Source of the DNA: a virus
Direction: 5' to 3' (one strand)
Virus record (IMG/VR): IMGVR_UViG_3300029923_000008
Location: 62,001 to 126,000 of that record
DNA: 64,000 nucleotides
Shown: piece by piece, positions 23,591 through 31,299 of the stretch
How the letters are laid out: each line of letters opens with the position of its first letter
Numbering within the stretch: the stretch's first letter is position 1
Made by a program: the position numbers and the translations under genes
Notes under the pieces: model-generated
Database searches by the model: none
What the model saw: the letters and a program-made list of their open reading frames with translations, nothing else
What the model was told of the DNA's origin: nothing

Positions 23591-23779
23591 ATGAGAGCTA
23601 TATGTAAGCTAGATTACGGGCAGTTTGAAAATAACAAAACCTACAATTATTCACACACCAAAGACAATAAATATCATGTTGATGGACAATATGGAGACAC
23701 AGAATTTAACAAGAGACAATTCGATGCATTATTCACATCAGAAAAACCAAAAACACAAAACAAATCATTTAATTTTTAA
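23591..23779 (+). CDS. Hypothetical small protein, 62 aa
   Basis: Beta-like N-terminal part (MRAICKLDYGQFENNKTYNY) and a polar C-terminus. It resembles a shortened VGD-family barrel without the basic tail. It is in an operon with genes on either side. Confidence 0.72.
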   Translation: MRAICKLDYGQFENNKTYNYSHTKDNKYHVDGQYGDTEFNKRQFDALFTSEKPKTQNKSFNF

Positions 23780-23789
23780 TATCTAAAAT

Positions 23790-24044
23790 ATGAAGTTTCA
23801 TGTTGGTGATAACGTTATATTCATAAATAATTCTAAAAATATTTATGGATGGAATCTCAAGGAGTATAAAACATATAAAATATATGGATATTCATATCGA
23901 TATTCAGATAATTTATCTGATATTTTATATTCTGTAAAATTTGGAACCACTATTCAAAGTTGGTATCTTGAATGTGATTTTATGTCAATAAAAGAATATA
24001 GAAAATTAAAAATAAAAATGTTGAATAGTTATGGGATGTGGTAG
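23790..24044 (+). CDS. SH3-like small barrel protein (VGD family), 84 aa
   Basis: The pattern FHVGDNVIFINNSKN, NLKEYKTYKIYGYSYRYSD and the tail FMSIKEYRKLKIKMLN place it in the family of the minus-strand genes at 17160 and 19757, even though it lies on the opposite strand. It overlaps the next gene by 14 bases. Confidence 0.8.
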   Translation: MKFHVGDNVIFINNSKNIYGWNLKEYKTYKIYGYSYRYSDNLSDILYSVKFGTTIQSWYLECDFMSIKEYRKLKIKMLNSYGMW

Positions 24045-24294
24045 AGAAACACAAAATTTATTTCATTATATTAAATATAAGAATTGGAATAAAACTTGGA
24101 AATTAATTAAAAATTTTGATAGAATTACTTTTGATGATACATTTATGCCATTGATTTGTAAAATAAATGGTCACAAACCATATCAACCAGATAAACAATA
24201 TGAGCCAGATAGTTGGGCTTGTAATAGATGTCACAGATATATAAATTACAATTCAAGAAAAGAAAAATTAAAAAAATTAAAAAAATTAAAATGA
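24031..24294 (+). CDS. Zinc-ribbon-like small protein with basic tail, 87 aa
   Basis: CKINGHK and, 20 residues on, WACNRCHRYI form a probable zinc ribbon of the type seen in small phage proteins (DUF1660-like). The C-terminus SRKEKLKKLKKLK is the basic tail. Its stop forms an ATGA overlap with the next gene. Confidence 0.77.
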   Translation: MGCGRETQNLFHYIKYKNWNKTWKLIKNFDRITFDDTFMPLICKINGHKPYQPDKQYEPDSWACNRCHRYINYNSRKEKLKKLKKLK

Positions 24295-24608
24295 AACTTT
24301 TTAAAGATATAATAAAAACTATAATCAATTCAATTAATCCATTTTATGAAAGTAATAAACAGTTCGAACAAATCAATAAATTATTTAAAGAATTAAAAAA
24401 AAATCAATTAGATGTTTATAGATGTGAAATTGATAGACTTCTGAATATGACTGAAGATGAAAAAAAAAATGAGCATGAAAAATTGTTGATATTAGAAGCA
24501 AATCAAATCATAAATAAATTAGAATCTGATACAGAATTATACAAAGTATTTAATAATATATTAAGAAGAAATAAACTTGGAAAAATAGTAGATAATAAAA
24601 ATGAGTAA
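24291..24608 (+). CDS. Hypothetical helical protein, 105 aa (start corrected)
   Basis: The frame is open from an ATG at 24228, but that start overlaps most of the C-terminus of the previous gene. The ATG at 24291 gives MKLFKDIIKTIINSINPFYE and the ATGA coupling usual here. The protein is helical and charged, with a basic patch FNNILRRNKLGKIVDNKN at the end. Confidence 0.75.
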   Translation: MKLFKDIIKTIINSINPFYESNKQFEQINKLFKELKKNQLDVYRCEIDRLLNMTEDEKKNEHEKLLILEANQIINKLESDTELYKVFNNILRRNKLGKIVDNKNE

Positions 24609-25185
24609 TTTAATAGAACACGCTAAAAGAGAATTTCTAAAAATAGGTTATAAACCTGTTGAAGAATGTGAAAATGATCCAGATAAATGGGTACAAGAAA
24701 ATGTGTTAGAGTTACTAGAAGTTTTTTCTAAACAAGGACATTCTGGGTTTTCAGCGTCATATGCTATTAGTTATTTTACAAAATTAGCTAATTTTAAGCC
24801 AATTGCACCTATCATGTGTACTGATGATGAATGGATTGATGTGACTATGGATGATAGTGAAATGTTATTTCAGAATAATCGTTGTAGTGCTGTTTTTAAA
24901 GTATCAACTGATGGTAGTCCATATTATTTGGATGCAATTGTTTTTGTTGATGAAAATAATTCATCATATACTGGCGGAGCACTTAATAATAAGAATGAAA
25001 GTATTACAAGCAAACAAACAATAAAAATTCCTTTCACACCAAAAACATTTTATGTTAATGTTATAGAGATTGATGATGAAAGTCGTATTAAAGATGAATC
25101 TCAATTGAAAGAAATTTGGAGTTATTATGAACATCAAGAAACAAAATCATATATTAGATATAAAAAATTAAAAAAATTAAAATGA
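24601..25185 (+). CDS. Conserved phage protein, QGHSGFSA type, 194 aa
   Basis: The sequence DKWVQENVLELLEVFSKQGH, HSGFSASYAISYFTKLANFK and DDEWIDV followed by FQNNRCSAVFK and IPFTPKTFYVNV is that of a widespread phage family of unknown function. The C-terminus RYKKLKKLK is the local basic tail, added after the conserved domain. It overlaps genes on both sides. Confidence 0.83.
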   Translation: MSNLIEHAKREFLKIGYKPVEECENDPDKWVQENVLELLEVFSKQGHSGFSASYAISYFTKLANFKPIAPIMCTDDEWIDVTMDDSEMLFQNNRCSAVFKVSTDGSPYYLDAIVFVDENNSSYTGGALNNKNESITSKQTIKIPFTPKTFYVNVIEIDDESRIKDESQLKEIWSYYEHQETKSYIRYKKLKKLK

Positions 25186-25400
25186 AAATAACAATAGACG
25201 AAACAAAATTTGATGTTAAATTCAGTCGAGATGAATTACCTGATCAAATAAAGACAAATTCAGTTACTAGCATGTTAAAGGAGTGGACTATATTAAGTCA
25301 ACAATATAAGATTGAACAAATAAGAAAAGAAAAAATAAAAATAAGACTTGATAAATTAAATGAAATAATTTCTAAATCAAATGACAATACAAAATTATAA
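25182..25400 (+). CDS. Small basic helical protein, 72 aa
   Basis: A beta-hairpin N-terminus (MKITIDETKFDVKFSRDELP) is followed by a long charged helix with RKEKIKIRLDKLNEIISK, similar to the tail motif. It overlaps the next gene by 20 bases. Confidence 0.73.
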   Translation: MKITIDETKFDVKFSRDELPDQIKTNSVTSMLKEWTILSQQYKIEQIRKEKIKIRLDKLNEIISKSNDNTKL

Positions 25401-25698
25401 GAAGAAATATTTAATATACAAAGATGATTTTGGTAAAAATATATATGCTGGTGATACTGTAGAATTATTTTGTCCAATGGAAATTTCAACTAAATGGGAA
25501 TCATTAGTTTATTGGAGTATGCTACATGGAGCTTGGGTAGATTCTCATCCTTCTCATAAGATAATGTTTGGAGAAAATTCCCAAAGAACATTATCTTCAA
25601 TGATTAATCAACAGGAATGGAATATTTGTGATTTTGATAGTGATATTCCAACAAAATATAAAGGATATTGCAAAAAAATTAAATCTTTTTACCAATAA
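25381..25698 (+). CDS. Hypothetical protein, 105 aa
   Basis: The protein has a beta-rich N-terminus with GDTVELFCPMEISTKWESLV, then a Trp-rich middle and a basic C-terminus KGYCKKIKSFYQ. No family is recognised. It is the last small gene before the methyltransferase. Confidence 0.75.
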   Translation: MTIQNYKKKYLIYKDDFGKNIYAGDTVELFCPMEISTKWESLVYWSMLHGAWVDSHPSHKIMFGENSQRTLSSMINQQEWNICDFDSDIPTKYKGYCKKIKSFYQ

Positions 25699-25747
25699 TA
25701 ACATATAAAATAATATAAAATAAAATAATATAAAATAACAAAATAAT
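25699..25747 (+). repeat. Short AT tandem repeat before the methyltransferase gene
   Basis: Near-copies of TAATATAAAA(TAA) recur three times immediately before the ATG. This could be slipped-strand sequence, a promoter or simply leader. The spacing suggests the methyltransferase may be regulated apart from the genes upstream. Confidence 0.4.
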
Positions 25748-26500
25748 ATGTATGATTTAAAAAATGGTGATTGCTTAGAGATGATGATAGATATTCCAGA
25801 TAAATCTGTTGATTTGATTTTGTGCGATTTGCCTTTTGGAGTTACCCAAAATAAAAAAGATTTGAAAATACCATTTGAACCTTTATGGGAGCAGTATAAG
25901 AGAATAATAAAGTCTAATGGTGCAATTGTATTGTTTGCTCAAGGATTGTTCTATGTGGACTTGGTTAATAGCAATAGAAAGATGTTTAGATATGATATTA
26001 TTTGGGACAAAGAATTGACAACAGGATTTTTAAATTCTAAACGTATGCCACTTAGATCACATGAGCAGATTGCAGTATTTTATAAGAAATTACCTAAGTA
26101 TTTTCCTCAAATGATAGACACTGGAGTTCCTTTACATTCTAAAGGTAAAACATATATGAATAAAATTCCTAAGAATCAAAATTATGGTAAATTTAAAAGT
26201 ACTGATGATTCAAGAGCAGGAACAACTTTAAAATACCCTAAATCAATTTGGAAATTTCCTAAACCTCATCCAAGTATAGTAAAGCATCCAACAGAAAAAT
26301 CCATAGATTTACTGAGTGAGTTAATAAAGACATACACTGAAAAAGGTGATACTGTATTAGATAATTGCATGGGTAGTGGAACAACTGGAATTGCATGTTT
26401 AAGATATGATAGAAATTTCATAGGAATTGAATTAGATATAAAATATTTTAATGTTTCAAAGAATAGAATTAAAGATGAAGAATTAAAAATGTCAAAATAA
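25748..26500 (+). CDS. DNA adenine/cytosine-N4 methyltransferase (beta class), 250 aa
   Basis: An N-terminal LILCDLPFGV (about residues 23-32) is motif IV, with DLPF in place of the usual DPPY. Motif I is near the C-terminus (VLDNCMGSGTTGIACL, about residues 203-218) and HPTEKSIDLLSELI is the motif X region. The order IV before I marks the beta-type N6-adenine or N4-cytosine enzymes. No restriction partner is adjacent, so it is an orphan enzyme. Protection of phage DNA from host restriction is the likely role. It is last in the plus-strand operon and is followed by a terminator. Confidence 0.93.
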   Translation: MYDLKNGDCLEMMIDIPDKSVDLILCDLPFGVTQNKKDLKIPFEPLWEQYKRIIKSNGAIVLFAQGLFYVDLVNSNRKMFRYDIIWDKELTTGFLNSKRMPLRSHEQIAVFYKKLPKYFPQMIDTGVPLHSKGKTYMNKIPKNQNYGKFKSTDDSRAGTTLKYPKSIWKFPKPHPSIVKHPTEKSIDLLSELIKTYTEKGDTVLDNCMGSGTTGIACLRYDRNFIGIELDIKYFNVSKNRIKDEELKMSK

Positions 26501-26533
26501 AAAAAAGCTTCATAAAAAATGAAGCTTTTTTTT
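26501..26533. terminator. Bidirectional terminator
   Basis: A 13-base inverted repeat around AAGCTTCAT has A- and T-runs on both sides. It lies between the plus-strand methyltransferase gene and the end of the minus-strand gene at 26550. Confidence 0.85.
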
Positions 26534-26549
26534 GTTTTAATTTTGTGAA

Positions 26550-26900
26550 TTATTTTTCAGTAGAGTCAGTTTTAACTGTATTGATTGCTGTTGTATTATC
26601 ATTAGAATCAGTTTTAGTAGTATCAACAGTATTTATAACCTTTTTTTCTTGCTGTATATAATGAACAATATATCCAGCTACTGCAAATTCTACACCAGCC
26701 CAGATTGCGAAATCTCCCGCTGATAATGTGCTTATTGATTGAAGTAAAAAATAAATCATACCCCATTGTCCAATTATAAATGCAATAGATGATTCTACTC
26801 TCTTTTTAGAAAAATAAGAATCTTTATTCGAATACATTTTTATTATTTCAGTAATAAATTTTTTAATATTTGTCCATCCAAAAAAATAAGTTTTTTTCAT
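26550..26900 (-). CDS. Two-helix membrane protein, possible holin, 116 aa
   Basis: Two hydrophobic segments (about residues 38-58 and 62-81) are flanked by a basic N-terminal part and an Asp/Thr-rich C-terminal tail (TVDTTKTDSNDNTTAINTV). The topology is that of small class II holins. It sits at the end of the late-looking minus-strand block. A holin role is inferred from topology and position alone. Confidence 0.72.
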   Translation of the reverse strand: MKKTYFFGWTNIKKFITEIIKMYSNKDSYFSKKRVESSIAFIIGQWGMIYFLLQSISTLSAGDFAIWAGVEFAVAGYIVHYIQQEKKVINTVDTTKTDSNDNTTAINTVKTDSTEK

Positions 26901-26904
26901 AATT

Positions 26905-27432
26905 TTATTTGTTCATTCTTTTTAGCATAACCTTTTGTAAACTTTCAGGTAATTTCTTTTGAGCTGCTGACAATTCTTTTTTTCCATCTTTGTCATCTTC
27001 ATCTTCATCTTCTTTTTTAGATTTGCTCATTGGTTTTTTCTTATCGTCTTTATCTTTCTTATCGTCATCTTTAAGTTTTTTTACGACTTTACCTTTCTTT
27101 TCATATTTATCATCATCTTCGTCATCATCTGCTTTGATGTTTTTGAATTCTTTAAGAATGTCTTTTGCTACATCAGTACGTTTAGTTGGACCATAACTTT
27201 TGAAAAAATCTTTTTCAGTAAAATTTTCAAGATCACAAAGGTTGTTTAATTTACCATATGAATGTTCTTCTTTGGTTTTTGATTTTTCTGATACGTTTTC
27301 ACCAGATTCTTCTTTTCTTTCTAAAATGTCTTTTGCTACTTCAGTTCTTTTAGTTGCTTTTGCGTTTTTGAAAACTTCTTTTTCAGAGAAATTATCAATG
27401 CTAAGTAGATTATTTAATTTGCTATCTTTCAT
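26905..27432 (-). CDS. Protein with internal 35-residue duplication and Lys/Asp-rich tail, 175 aa
   Basis: Residues about 4-38 (KLNNLLSIDNFSEKEVFKNA then TKRTEVAKDILE) and about 61-95 (KLNNLCDLENFTEKDFFKSY then TKRTDVAKDILK) are direct repeats. They are followed by about 70 residues of alternating Lys and Asp/Glu, then a short amphipathic end (LPESLQKVMLKRMNK). It is likely disordered and strongly charged. A late-type promoter precedes it, so a head-internal or scaffold-like role is plausible. The unit resembles the start of the 170-aa gene at 36093 (LSLNDFKGKK). Confidence 0.78.
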   Translation of the reverse strand: MKDSKLNNLLSIDNFSEKEVFKNAKATKRTEVAKDILERKEESGENVSEKSKTKEEHSYGKLNNLCDLENFTEKDFFKSYGPTKRTDVAKDILKEFKNIKADDDEDDDKYEKKGKVVKKLKDDDKKDKDDKKKPMSKSKKEDEDEDDKDGKKELSAAQKKLPESLQKVMLKRMNK

Positions 27433-27457
27433 GTGTTTATTATTTTATTTTTATATT

Positions 27458-27477
27458 GTATATATATTATTTTTTAA
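27458..27477 (-). promoter_or_regulatory. Putative phage late promoter
   Basis: The minus strand reads AATAATATATATAC about 26 bases before the ATG at 27432. It belongs to the recurring TTTWATATATAM motif, and overlaps the stop of the upstream gene. Confidence 0.45.
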
Positions 27478-27733
27478 TTACTTTTTCTTCACCGCAGATA
27501 TCTATTTTTATTTTATCTAAATCTTTAGTTGCACCTTTTCCTTTAGTCCAATACTTGTTTACGTTATCAAAGAATTCACTTTTCTTTTCATCTGATAATT
27601 TGGCTGGTGATTTTACATCATAACAATCAAGTATAAATTTGAAATATTCTCTGTATTCTATTTGTAAATCTGACAATTTTTCAGTTAAAGATAAACTTTC
27701 ATTATATTGTTTAAAATCTTTGATCTTATTCAT
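27467..27733 (-). CDS. Probable minor virion protein with capsid-targeting-type leader, 88 aa
   Basis: The N-terminus MNKIKDFKQYNE-SLS resembles the capsid-targeting leaders of T4-like head proteins. The body (YREYFKFILDCYDVKSPAKL then SDEKKSEFFDNVNKYWTKGK) is similar to a small protein I know to be common in large T4-like phages. A late-type promoter lies 20 bases upstream. Role in the head is inferred. Confidence 0.76.
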   Translation of the reverse strand: MNKIKDFKQYNESLSLTEKLSDLQIEYREYFKFILDCYDVKSPAKLSDEKKSEFFDNVNKYWTKGKGATKDLDKIKIDICGEEKVIKK

Positions 27734-27753
27734 GTGTATGTTTCTGTTTTTTT

Positions 27754-27765
27754 GTATATATTAAA
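27754..27765 (-). promoter_or_regulatory. Putative phage late promoter, TTTAATATATAC
   Basis: Clear copy of the motif 20 bases before the ATG at 27733. Confidence 0.55.
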
Positions 27766-27780
27766 TAATAAAAATCATTT

Positions 27781-28002
27781 TTAAAATTTTAGTTTAATTT
27801 GTCTTTTTATTAAATTGCCTTTCAATTTAACTATTTTTTTAGAACCATCATCAAAAAAAATAGAAATCTCAAAATTGTCAAAAATAAAACCAAAATCTTG
27901 ATACTCGATTTCATCGTATCTGTTAGATATAATTATTACATTTTTATTATGATAAAAACCTTTTCTTCCTATGTAATATTCTTTAAACATTTCCAATTTC
28001 AT
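27781..28002 (-). CDS. Hypothetical small beta-rich protein, 73 aa
   Basis: It starts MKLEMFKEYYIGRKGFYHNK and ends LIKRQIKLKF. The beginning vaguely resembles the leader peptides of the cluster and the end a short basic tail. It is 12 bases after the gene at 28015, so co-transcribed. No family is recognised. Confidence 0.73.
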   Translation of the reverse strand: MKLEMFKEYYIGRKGFYHNKNVIIISNRYDEIEYQDFGFIFDNFEISIFFDDGSKKIVKLKGNLIKRQIKLKF

Positions 28003-28014
28003 TTTTATTATATT

Positions 28015-28503
28015 TCATCTTGGATTAATTCTATTAGCGACTTGCATCATTGAATTGTATCTTGCTTTTTCAAACATTTCTACTGATATGTAATCAGAAT
28101 TTGAAAAATCAATATTTTCATTTAAACTTTGAAGTTCTTGTGATTGTTTAATTTCATTTAGTCTTTCGTCACGAAGTTTTTGCATAACTTCATTTAACTT
28201 ATTTCCTTTTTCCTCTTGTTTAACTTCATTTATAATCTGACCATTTACTCTTGTTTCAATATTAAATTCATTAATATTGAAATCTTGTGAGTATTCTTGT
28301 CTTCTTACTTCATTTAAATTTTGATTATTAAAATTACTATAATTTTTGTTATAATTAGTATAATCAGGAGTTTCTTTTAACATTTGAGAATTAAATGAGT
28401 TATCATTTCCTCTTAATTGTTCATATGATTGATTTGATGTTTCAATTTTTTGGGTATTAACTTTTTTGAATAAGTCTAAATACGATTGATCGTAATATTC
28501 CAT
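28015..28503 (-). CDS. Repetitive charged protein with periodic (L/I)NE motifs, 162 aa
   Basis: The tripeptide LNE or INE occurs at about residues 63, 77, 91, 103, 115 and 127, a spacing of 12-14. The surrounding sequence is Gln, Asn, Glu and Lys rich and likely helical or disordered. (L/I)-x-E is the recognition pattern of the T4 prohead protease gp21, so this may be a scaffold or internal head protein cut into pieces during maturation. No homology to a known scaffold is recognised. A late-type motif lies 21 bases upstream. Confidence 0.75.
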   Translation of the reverse strand: MEYYDQSYLDLFKKVNTQKIETSNQSYEQLRGNDNSFNSQMLKETPDYTNYNKNYSNFNNQNLNEVRRQEYSQDFNINEFNIETRVNGQIINEVKQEEKGNKLNEVMQKLRDERLNEIKQSQELQSLNENIDFSNSDYISVEMFEKARYNSMMQVANRINPR

Positions 28504-28523
28504 AATTTTTATGTTATTTTTGT

Positions 28524-28536
28524 GTTATATGTTAAA
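28524..28536 (-). promoter_or_regulatory. Putative phage late promoter, TTTAACATATAAC
   Basis: A variant of the late motif lies 21 bases before the ATG at 28503. It overlaps the KFNI codons and stop of the upstream gene. Confidence 0.5.
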
Positions 28537-28887
28537 TTTTGATGATGCTTGTTTAGTATGTAGAACGTTAATATCTTCTTCTGTTAATTTTCTTATTTGT
28601 TCTAATATACTATTATTAATATCAACTCCTTCATTTCTAGGTATGCCTATCATAATTTCTATTGGCTCATCACCTGGATATTTATATTTCAATAAAGTAT
28701 TGTCATAATTTCCAATTTTTCCTAATGTTATATAATATTCACCATCATATATTTTAATATTGTCAATATATTTCAACTTATTTGTTTTAATAAACTCAAT
28801 TATTTTATTTACTATTTCAAATTCTATAATATATGGCTCAGTGCTACTATAGTTATAATTAGTCTCAAATTTTTTTAAATGTTTCAT
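28525..28887 (-). CDS. Small protein with KFNI C-terminus, 120 aa (start corrected)
   Basis: The frame is open to 28935, but that would overlap the upstream gene and run through a late-type motif. The ATG at 28885-28887 gives MKHLKKFETNYNYSS, like other leaders of this cluster. The body is alpha/beta (YDGEYYITLGKIGNYDNTLL). It ends SSKFNI, one of five proteins with this kind of end. No family is recognised. Confidence 0.76.
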   Translation of the reverse strand: MKHLKKFETNYNYSSTEPYIIEFEIVNKIIEFIKTNKLKYIDNIKIYDGEYYITLGKIGNYDNTLLKYKYPGDEPIEIMIGIPRNEGVDINNSILEQIRKLTEEDINVLHTKQASSKFNI

Positions 28888-28893
28888 ATTTGT

Positions 28894-28904
28894 GTATATA
28901 TTAA
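28894..28904 (-). promoter_or_regulatory. Putative phage late promoter, TTAATATATAC
   Basis: A good match to the late motif, but only 7 bases before the ATG at 28887, closer than elsewhere, so the transcript would have almost no leader or a different start. Confidence 0.4.
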
Positions 28905-28906
28905 TA

Positions 28907-29851
28907 TTACAAGTTAAATTTTTCGGCATCTTCATAAAATGGATTCTCCTTTATATAATCAGCGAATTCGATATAGAATTGTTCTCTAAAACTATTTTTT
29001 AACTTATTGTAGAATTTAGGATATGAGCCTAATCTCAATAATTTATTAGCCATCTTTATTCTATCCATTCCAGATTCATGACATAATTTATCATAAATTA
29101 ATATTATCATATTATCAGTTATATATTTATTTAGTGGAACAATGAAATCATATATAATATCTATATTATTTGAATCTAATCTTAATATATTTATAAAATT
29201 TGTCTCGTTTTGAATTATCATTCCATTTTTAAATAGGATTTTAAATATGTCTAATATTATATTTTGTTTTTTAGGATAATAATTTAGTTCATAAGATAAC
29301 CTATATAAAAAATTTGATTGATCCAATCCATTCAAATTCACATTGTTATTTAATAATAATTCCAATATTTTTTTATTTAATATAGATCCAGTAAGAACAG
29401 ATTCATTATTCATATCAATTTTATTTATATCAACATCATCTGTAATTATTTTTTGATATAACTCAACATTAAATAATTTCTTTCTTGATAGTGAATTTAA
29501 TACTGTACGATCAATTTTAGTAATTTGATTCGCATTGGCTCCTAATTCATATAATTTTTTAAATACATTAATGTTTTTACAAAAAAATAATACGTTTTCT
29601 CCAGTACTTGTTACTACTTGGTTTAAATTTACATCAAATTTCAAAATATAATCTATTAAATCAATATTATTAGATGATACTACGCTCATTAGTACATTCT
29701 TACCACTTTTATCAGTATAATTAACTAATCTTTTAATTAAAATAGAGTTTTTATTGTCTTCTGTCTCTAATGATTTTAGTATTTCAATTATATCTTCATT
29801 TGACATAGATATATTTTCATTTAATAGAAACATGTTATATTTTTTTATCAT
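28907..29851 (-). CDS. Ankyrin-repeat protein with capsid-targeting-type leader, 314 aa
   Basis: The leader MIKKYNMFLLNE-N fits a capsid-targeting peptide with (L/I)-x-E cleavage. About four to five ankyrin-like repeats follow from about residue 45 to 190, for example DKSGKNVLMSVVSSNNIDLI and GENVLFFCKNINVFKKLYEL with GANANQ and NNVNLNGLDQSN turns. The last 110 residues are helical, and the protein ends EKFNL. Ankyrin repeats bind other proteins, so this is a candidate injected effector or head protein. The late motif at 29878 supports late expression. Confidence 0.8.
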   Translation of the reverse strand: MIKKYNMFLLNENISMSNEDIIEILKSLETEDNKNSILIKRLVNYTDKSGKNVLMSVVSSNNIDLIDYILKFDVNLNQVVTSTGENVLFFCKNINVFKKLYELGANANQITKIDRTVLNSLSRKKLFNVELYQKIITDDVDINKIDMNNESVLTGSILNKKILELLLNNNVNLNGLDQSNFLYRLSYELNYYPKKQNIILDIFKILFKNGMIIQNETNFINILRLDSNNIDIIYDFIVPLNKYITDNMIILIYDKLCHESGMDRIKMANKLLRLGSYPKFYNKLKNSFREQFYIEFADYIKENPFYEDAEKFNL

Positions 29852-29877
29852 ATTATATATTCTAACTTATATTTATT

Positions 29878-29890
29878 TATATATATTAAA
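29878..29890 (-). promoter_or_regulatory. Putative phage late promoter, TTTAATATATATAA
   Basis: A copy of the late motif lies 27 bases before the minus-strand ATG at 29851. It sits between divergent genes; because it is nearly palindromic it might serve both. Confidence 0.5.
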
Positions 29891-29907
29891 AAATTAAAGT
29901 TATTTTT

Positions 29908-30534
29908 ATGGCTAAAAGTGAAACACCAACCGCACAAGACTACAGAGAATCATTTCAATCAAATATAGAACAGTTAAAAACTGAAATAGAAGATGCTCAA
30001 GAAGAATTGGATTTTGATCCATCTGAGTTTTTTCCAGTTAATAATAACATAGACTTGAATTTTAAAATTGAAATGCATGATTATGAAAAAGATTTGGAAG
30101 TAATCAGAGAGGAATCAAAAGAAACATTAGAATGTATAGCAAATTTATATTTATCAGAAGATATTATGTTAAATAAAAATATAAATAACATAATTAAAAA
30201 TGATGCTCTTGCAATTTCTGATTTAAAATTCTCTATATCCTGTTCTAAAAGAGGATTAATTAATCTAATGAAACAAATAGATAATGGTAGTTCTGATGCA
30301 GATTTATTTCAAGCAGTATCAATGTTTCAAAGAGAAATGAAAGATTGTATTGAGACTCTATATAAATTACAAAAAAGTATGAAAGAGTTTTTCAAAGATC
30401 TTAAAGAAGAATTGAAGGAAATTAATATAGGAGATACTGAAGTAGAAATACATGATAAGTATAAAGATATGAGAATTTCTGATAGAGACATCAACAAATC
30501 AATTGATATTATATTAGCATCTAAAAGAAAATAA
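29908..30534 (+). CDS. Hypothetical acidic coiled-coil protein, 208 aa
   Basis: The protein is helical throughout with heptad-like Leu/Ile spacing (ESFQSNIEQLKTEIEDAQEE; ETLYKLQKSMKEFFKDLKEE). It has no membrane segments and no recognised family. It is the only plus-strand gene of the 26.5-35.3 kb block, divergent from the ankyrin gene and ending convergent with a glycosyltransferase-like gene. A structural or scaffold role is possible. Confidence 0.8.
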   Translation: MAKSETPTAQDYRESFQSNIEQLKTEIEDAQEELDFDPSEFFPVNNNIDLNFKIEMHDYEKDLEVIREESKETLECIANLYLSEDIMLNKNINNIIKNDALAISDLKFSISCSKRGLINLMKQIDNGSSDADLFQAVSMFQREMKDCIETLYKLQKSMKEFFKDLKEELKEINIGDTEVEIHDKYKDMRISDRDINKSIDIILASKRK

Positions 30535-30537
30535 TTA

Positions 30538-31299
30538 TTAATTATTTTTAAAATTTTTAACTGGATGATAAATTACATCAGGAATATTTCCTACTTCAGT
30601 GAAAATCTGTCTATAAATGTGAGTTTTACTATCATTTATATTATAATTTTTATTTTTAAATTCATCTGGAGTGTATTTTCCGTTACCTCCAAAATCTGCA
30701 ATATGAAATCCTCCATAATTTAATAAAGTTGAAATTGATACTTCATGATGTCCAGACCAACCATCTAAAAACATATCACTAAGATAATCAATTGAATTAT
30801 TTGATATTCTGTATATTGGGTTGAATGATGCTATTTTATTTTCATCTTTTATTTTTATAATAGGGTGAGACAATGAATTAAAATAACACCATGATGAATC
30901 ATCTATATAATTTCTCATATTAGATGATAAAAAATCACAATTAAAATTTTCAAATTCACCAAAAAATGTATTCCAATTACCATTGAATCTAACATCATCT
31001 TCAATTATCCAATAATATTTGTATTCAGAATGAATTTTTTTAAATTTAAAAAGGGGAAAGTGATTACTACCTGGTAATAAAAATTTACCAATCGGTTTAA
31101 AATTTAATTCTTGTAGAATGTTGTTATTAAAAGAAAAATAATTTTCATTTTTTATTATATTAGGAATATTATTAATTTTATCATGATATAAAATAAAAAT
31201 GTCATATTTTTCGGGATTTAATTCTGTTTTTAATTTGTTGTATTGATTAATAATAACCTGTGATGATGATTTAGTTAATAATAATATTACATTTTTCAT
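30538..31299 (-). CDS. Glycosyltransferase-like protein (DUF3405-like), 253 aa
   Basis: An N-terminal Rossmann-like start (MKNVILLLTKSSSQVIINQY) is followed by YKYYWIIEDDVRFNGNWNTF (about residues 93-112), which carries an acidic EDD metal/nucleotide site in the context W-x-x-E-D-D-V-R-F-x-G-N-W seen in DUF3405-like glycosyltransferases. SGHHEVSISTLLNYGG would be the acceptor-side region. Sugar donor and acceptor are unknown. It lies apart from the main glycosyltransferase cluster, among small head-type genes. Confidence 0.7.
   Translation of the reverse strand: MKNVILLLTKSSSQVIINQYNKLKTELNPEKYDIFILYHDKINNIPNIIKNENYFSFNNNILQELNFKPIGKFLLPGSNHFPLFKFKKIHSEYKYYWIIEDDVRFNGNWNTFFGEFENFNCDFLSSNMRNYIDDSSWCYFNSLSHPIIKIKDENKIASFNPIYRISNNSIDYLSDMFLDGWSGHHEVSISTLLNYGGFHIADFGGNGKYTPDEFKNKNYNINDSKTHIYRQIFTEVGNIPDVIYHPVKNFKNN

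Noticed and set aside
25748-26500. Restriction-modification pair
   Set aside because: No endonuclease-like gene is adjacent; the methyltransferase stands alone at the operon end.
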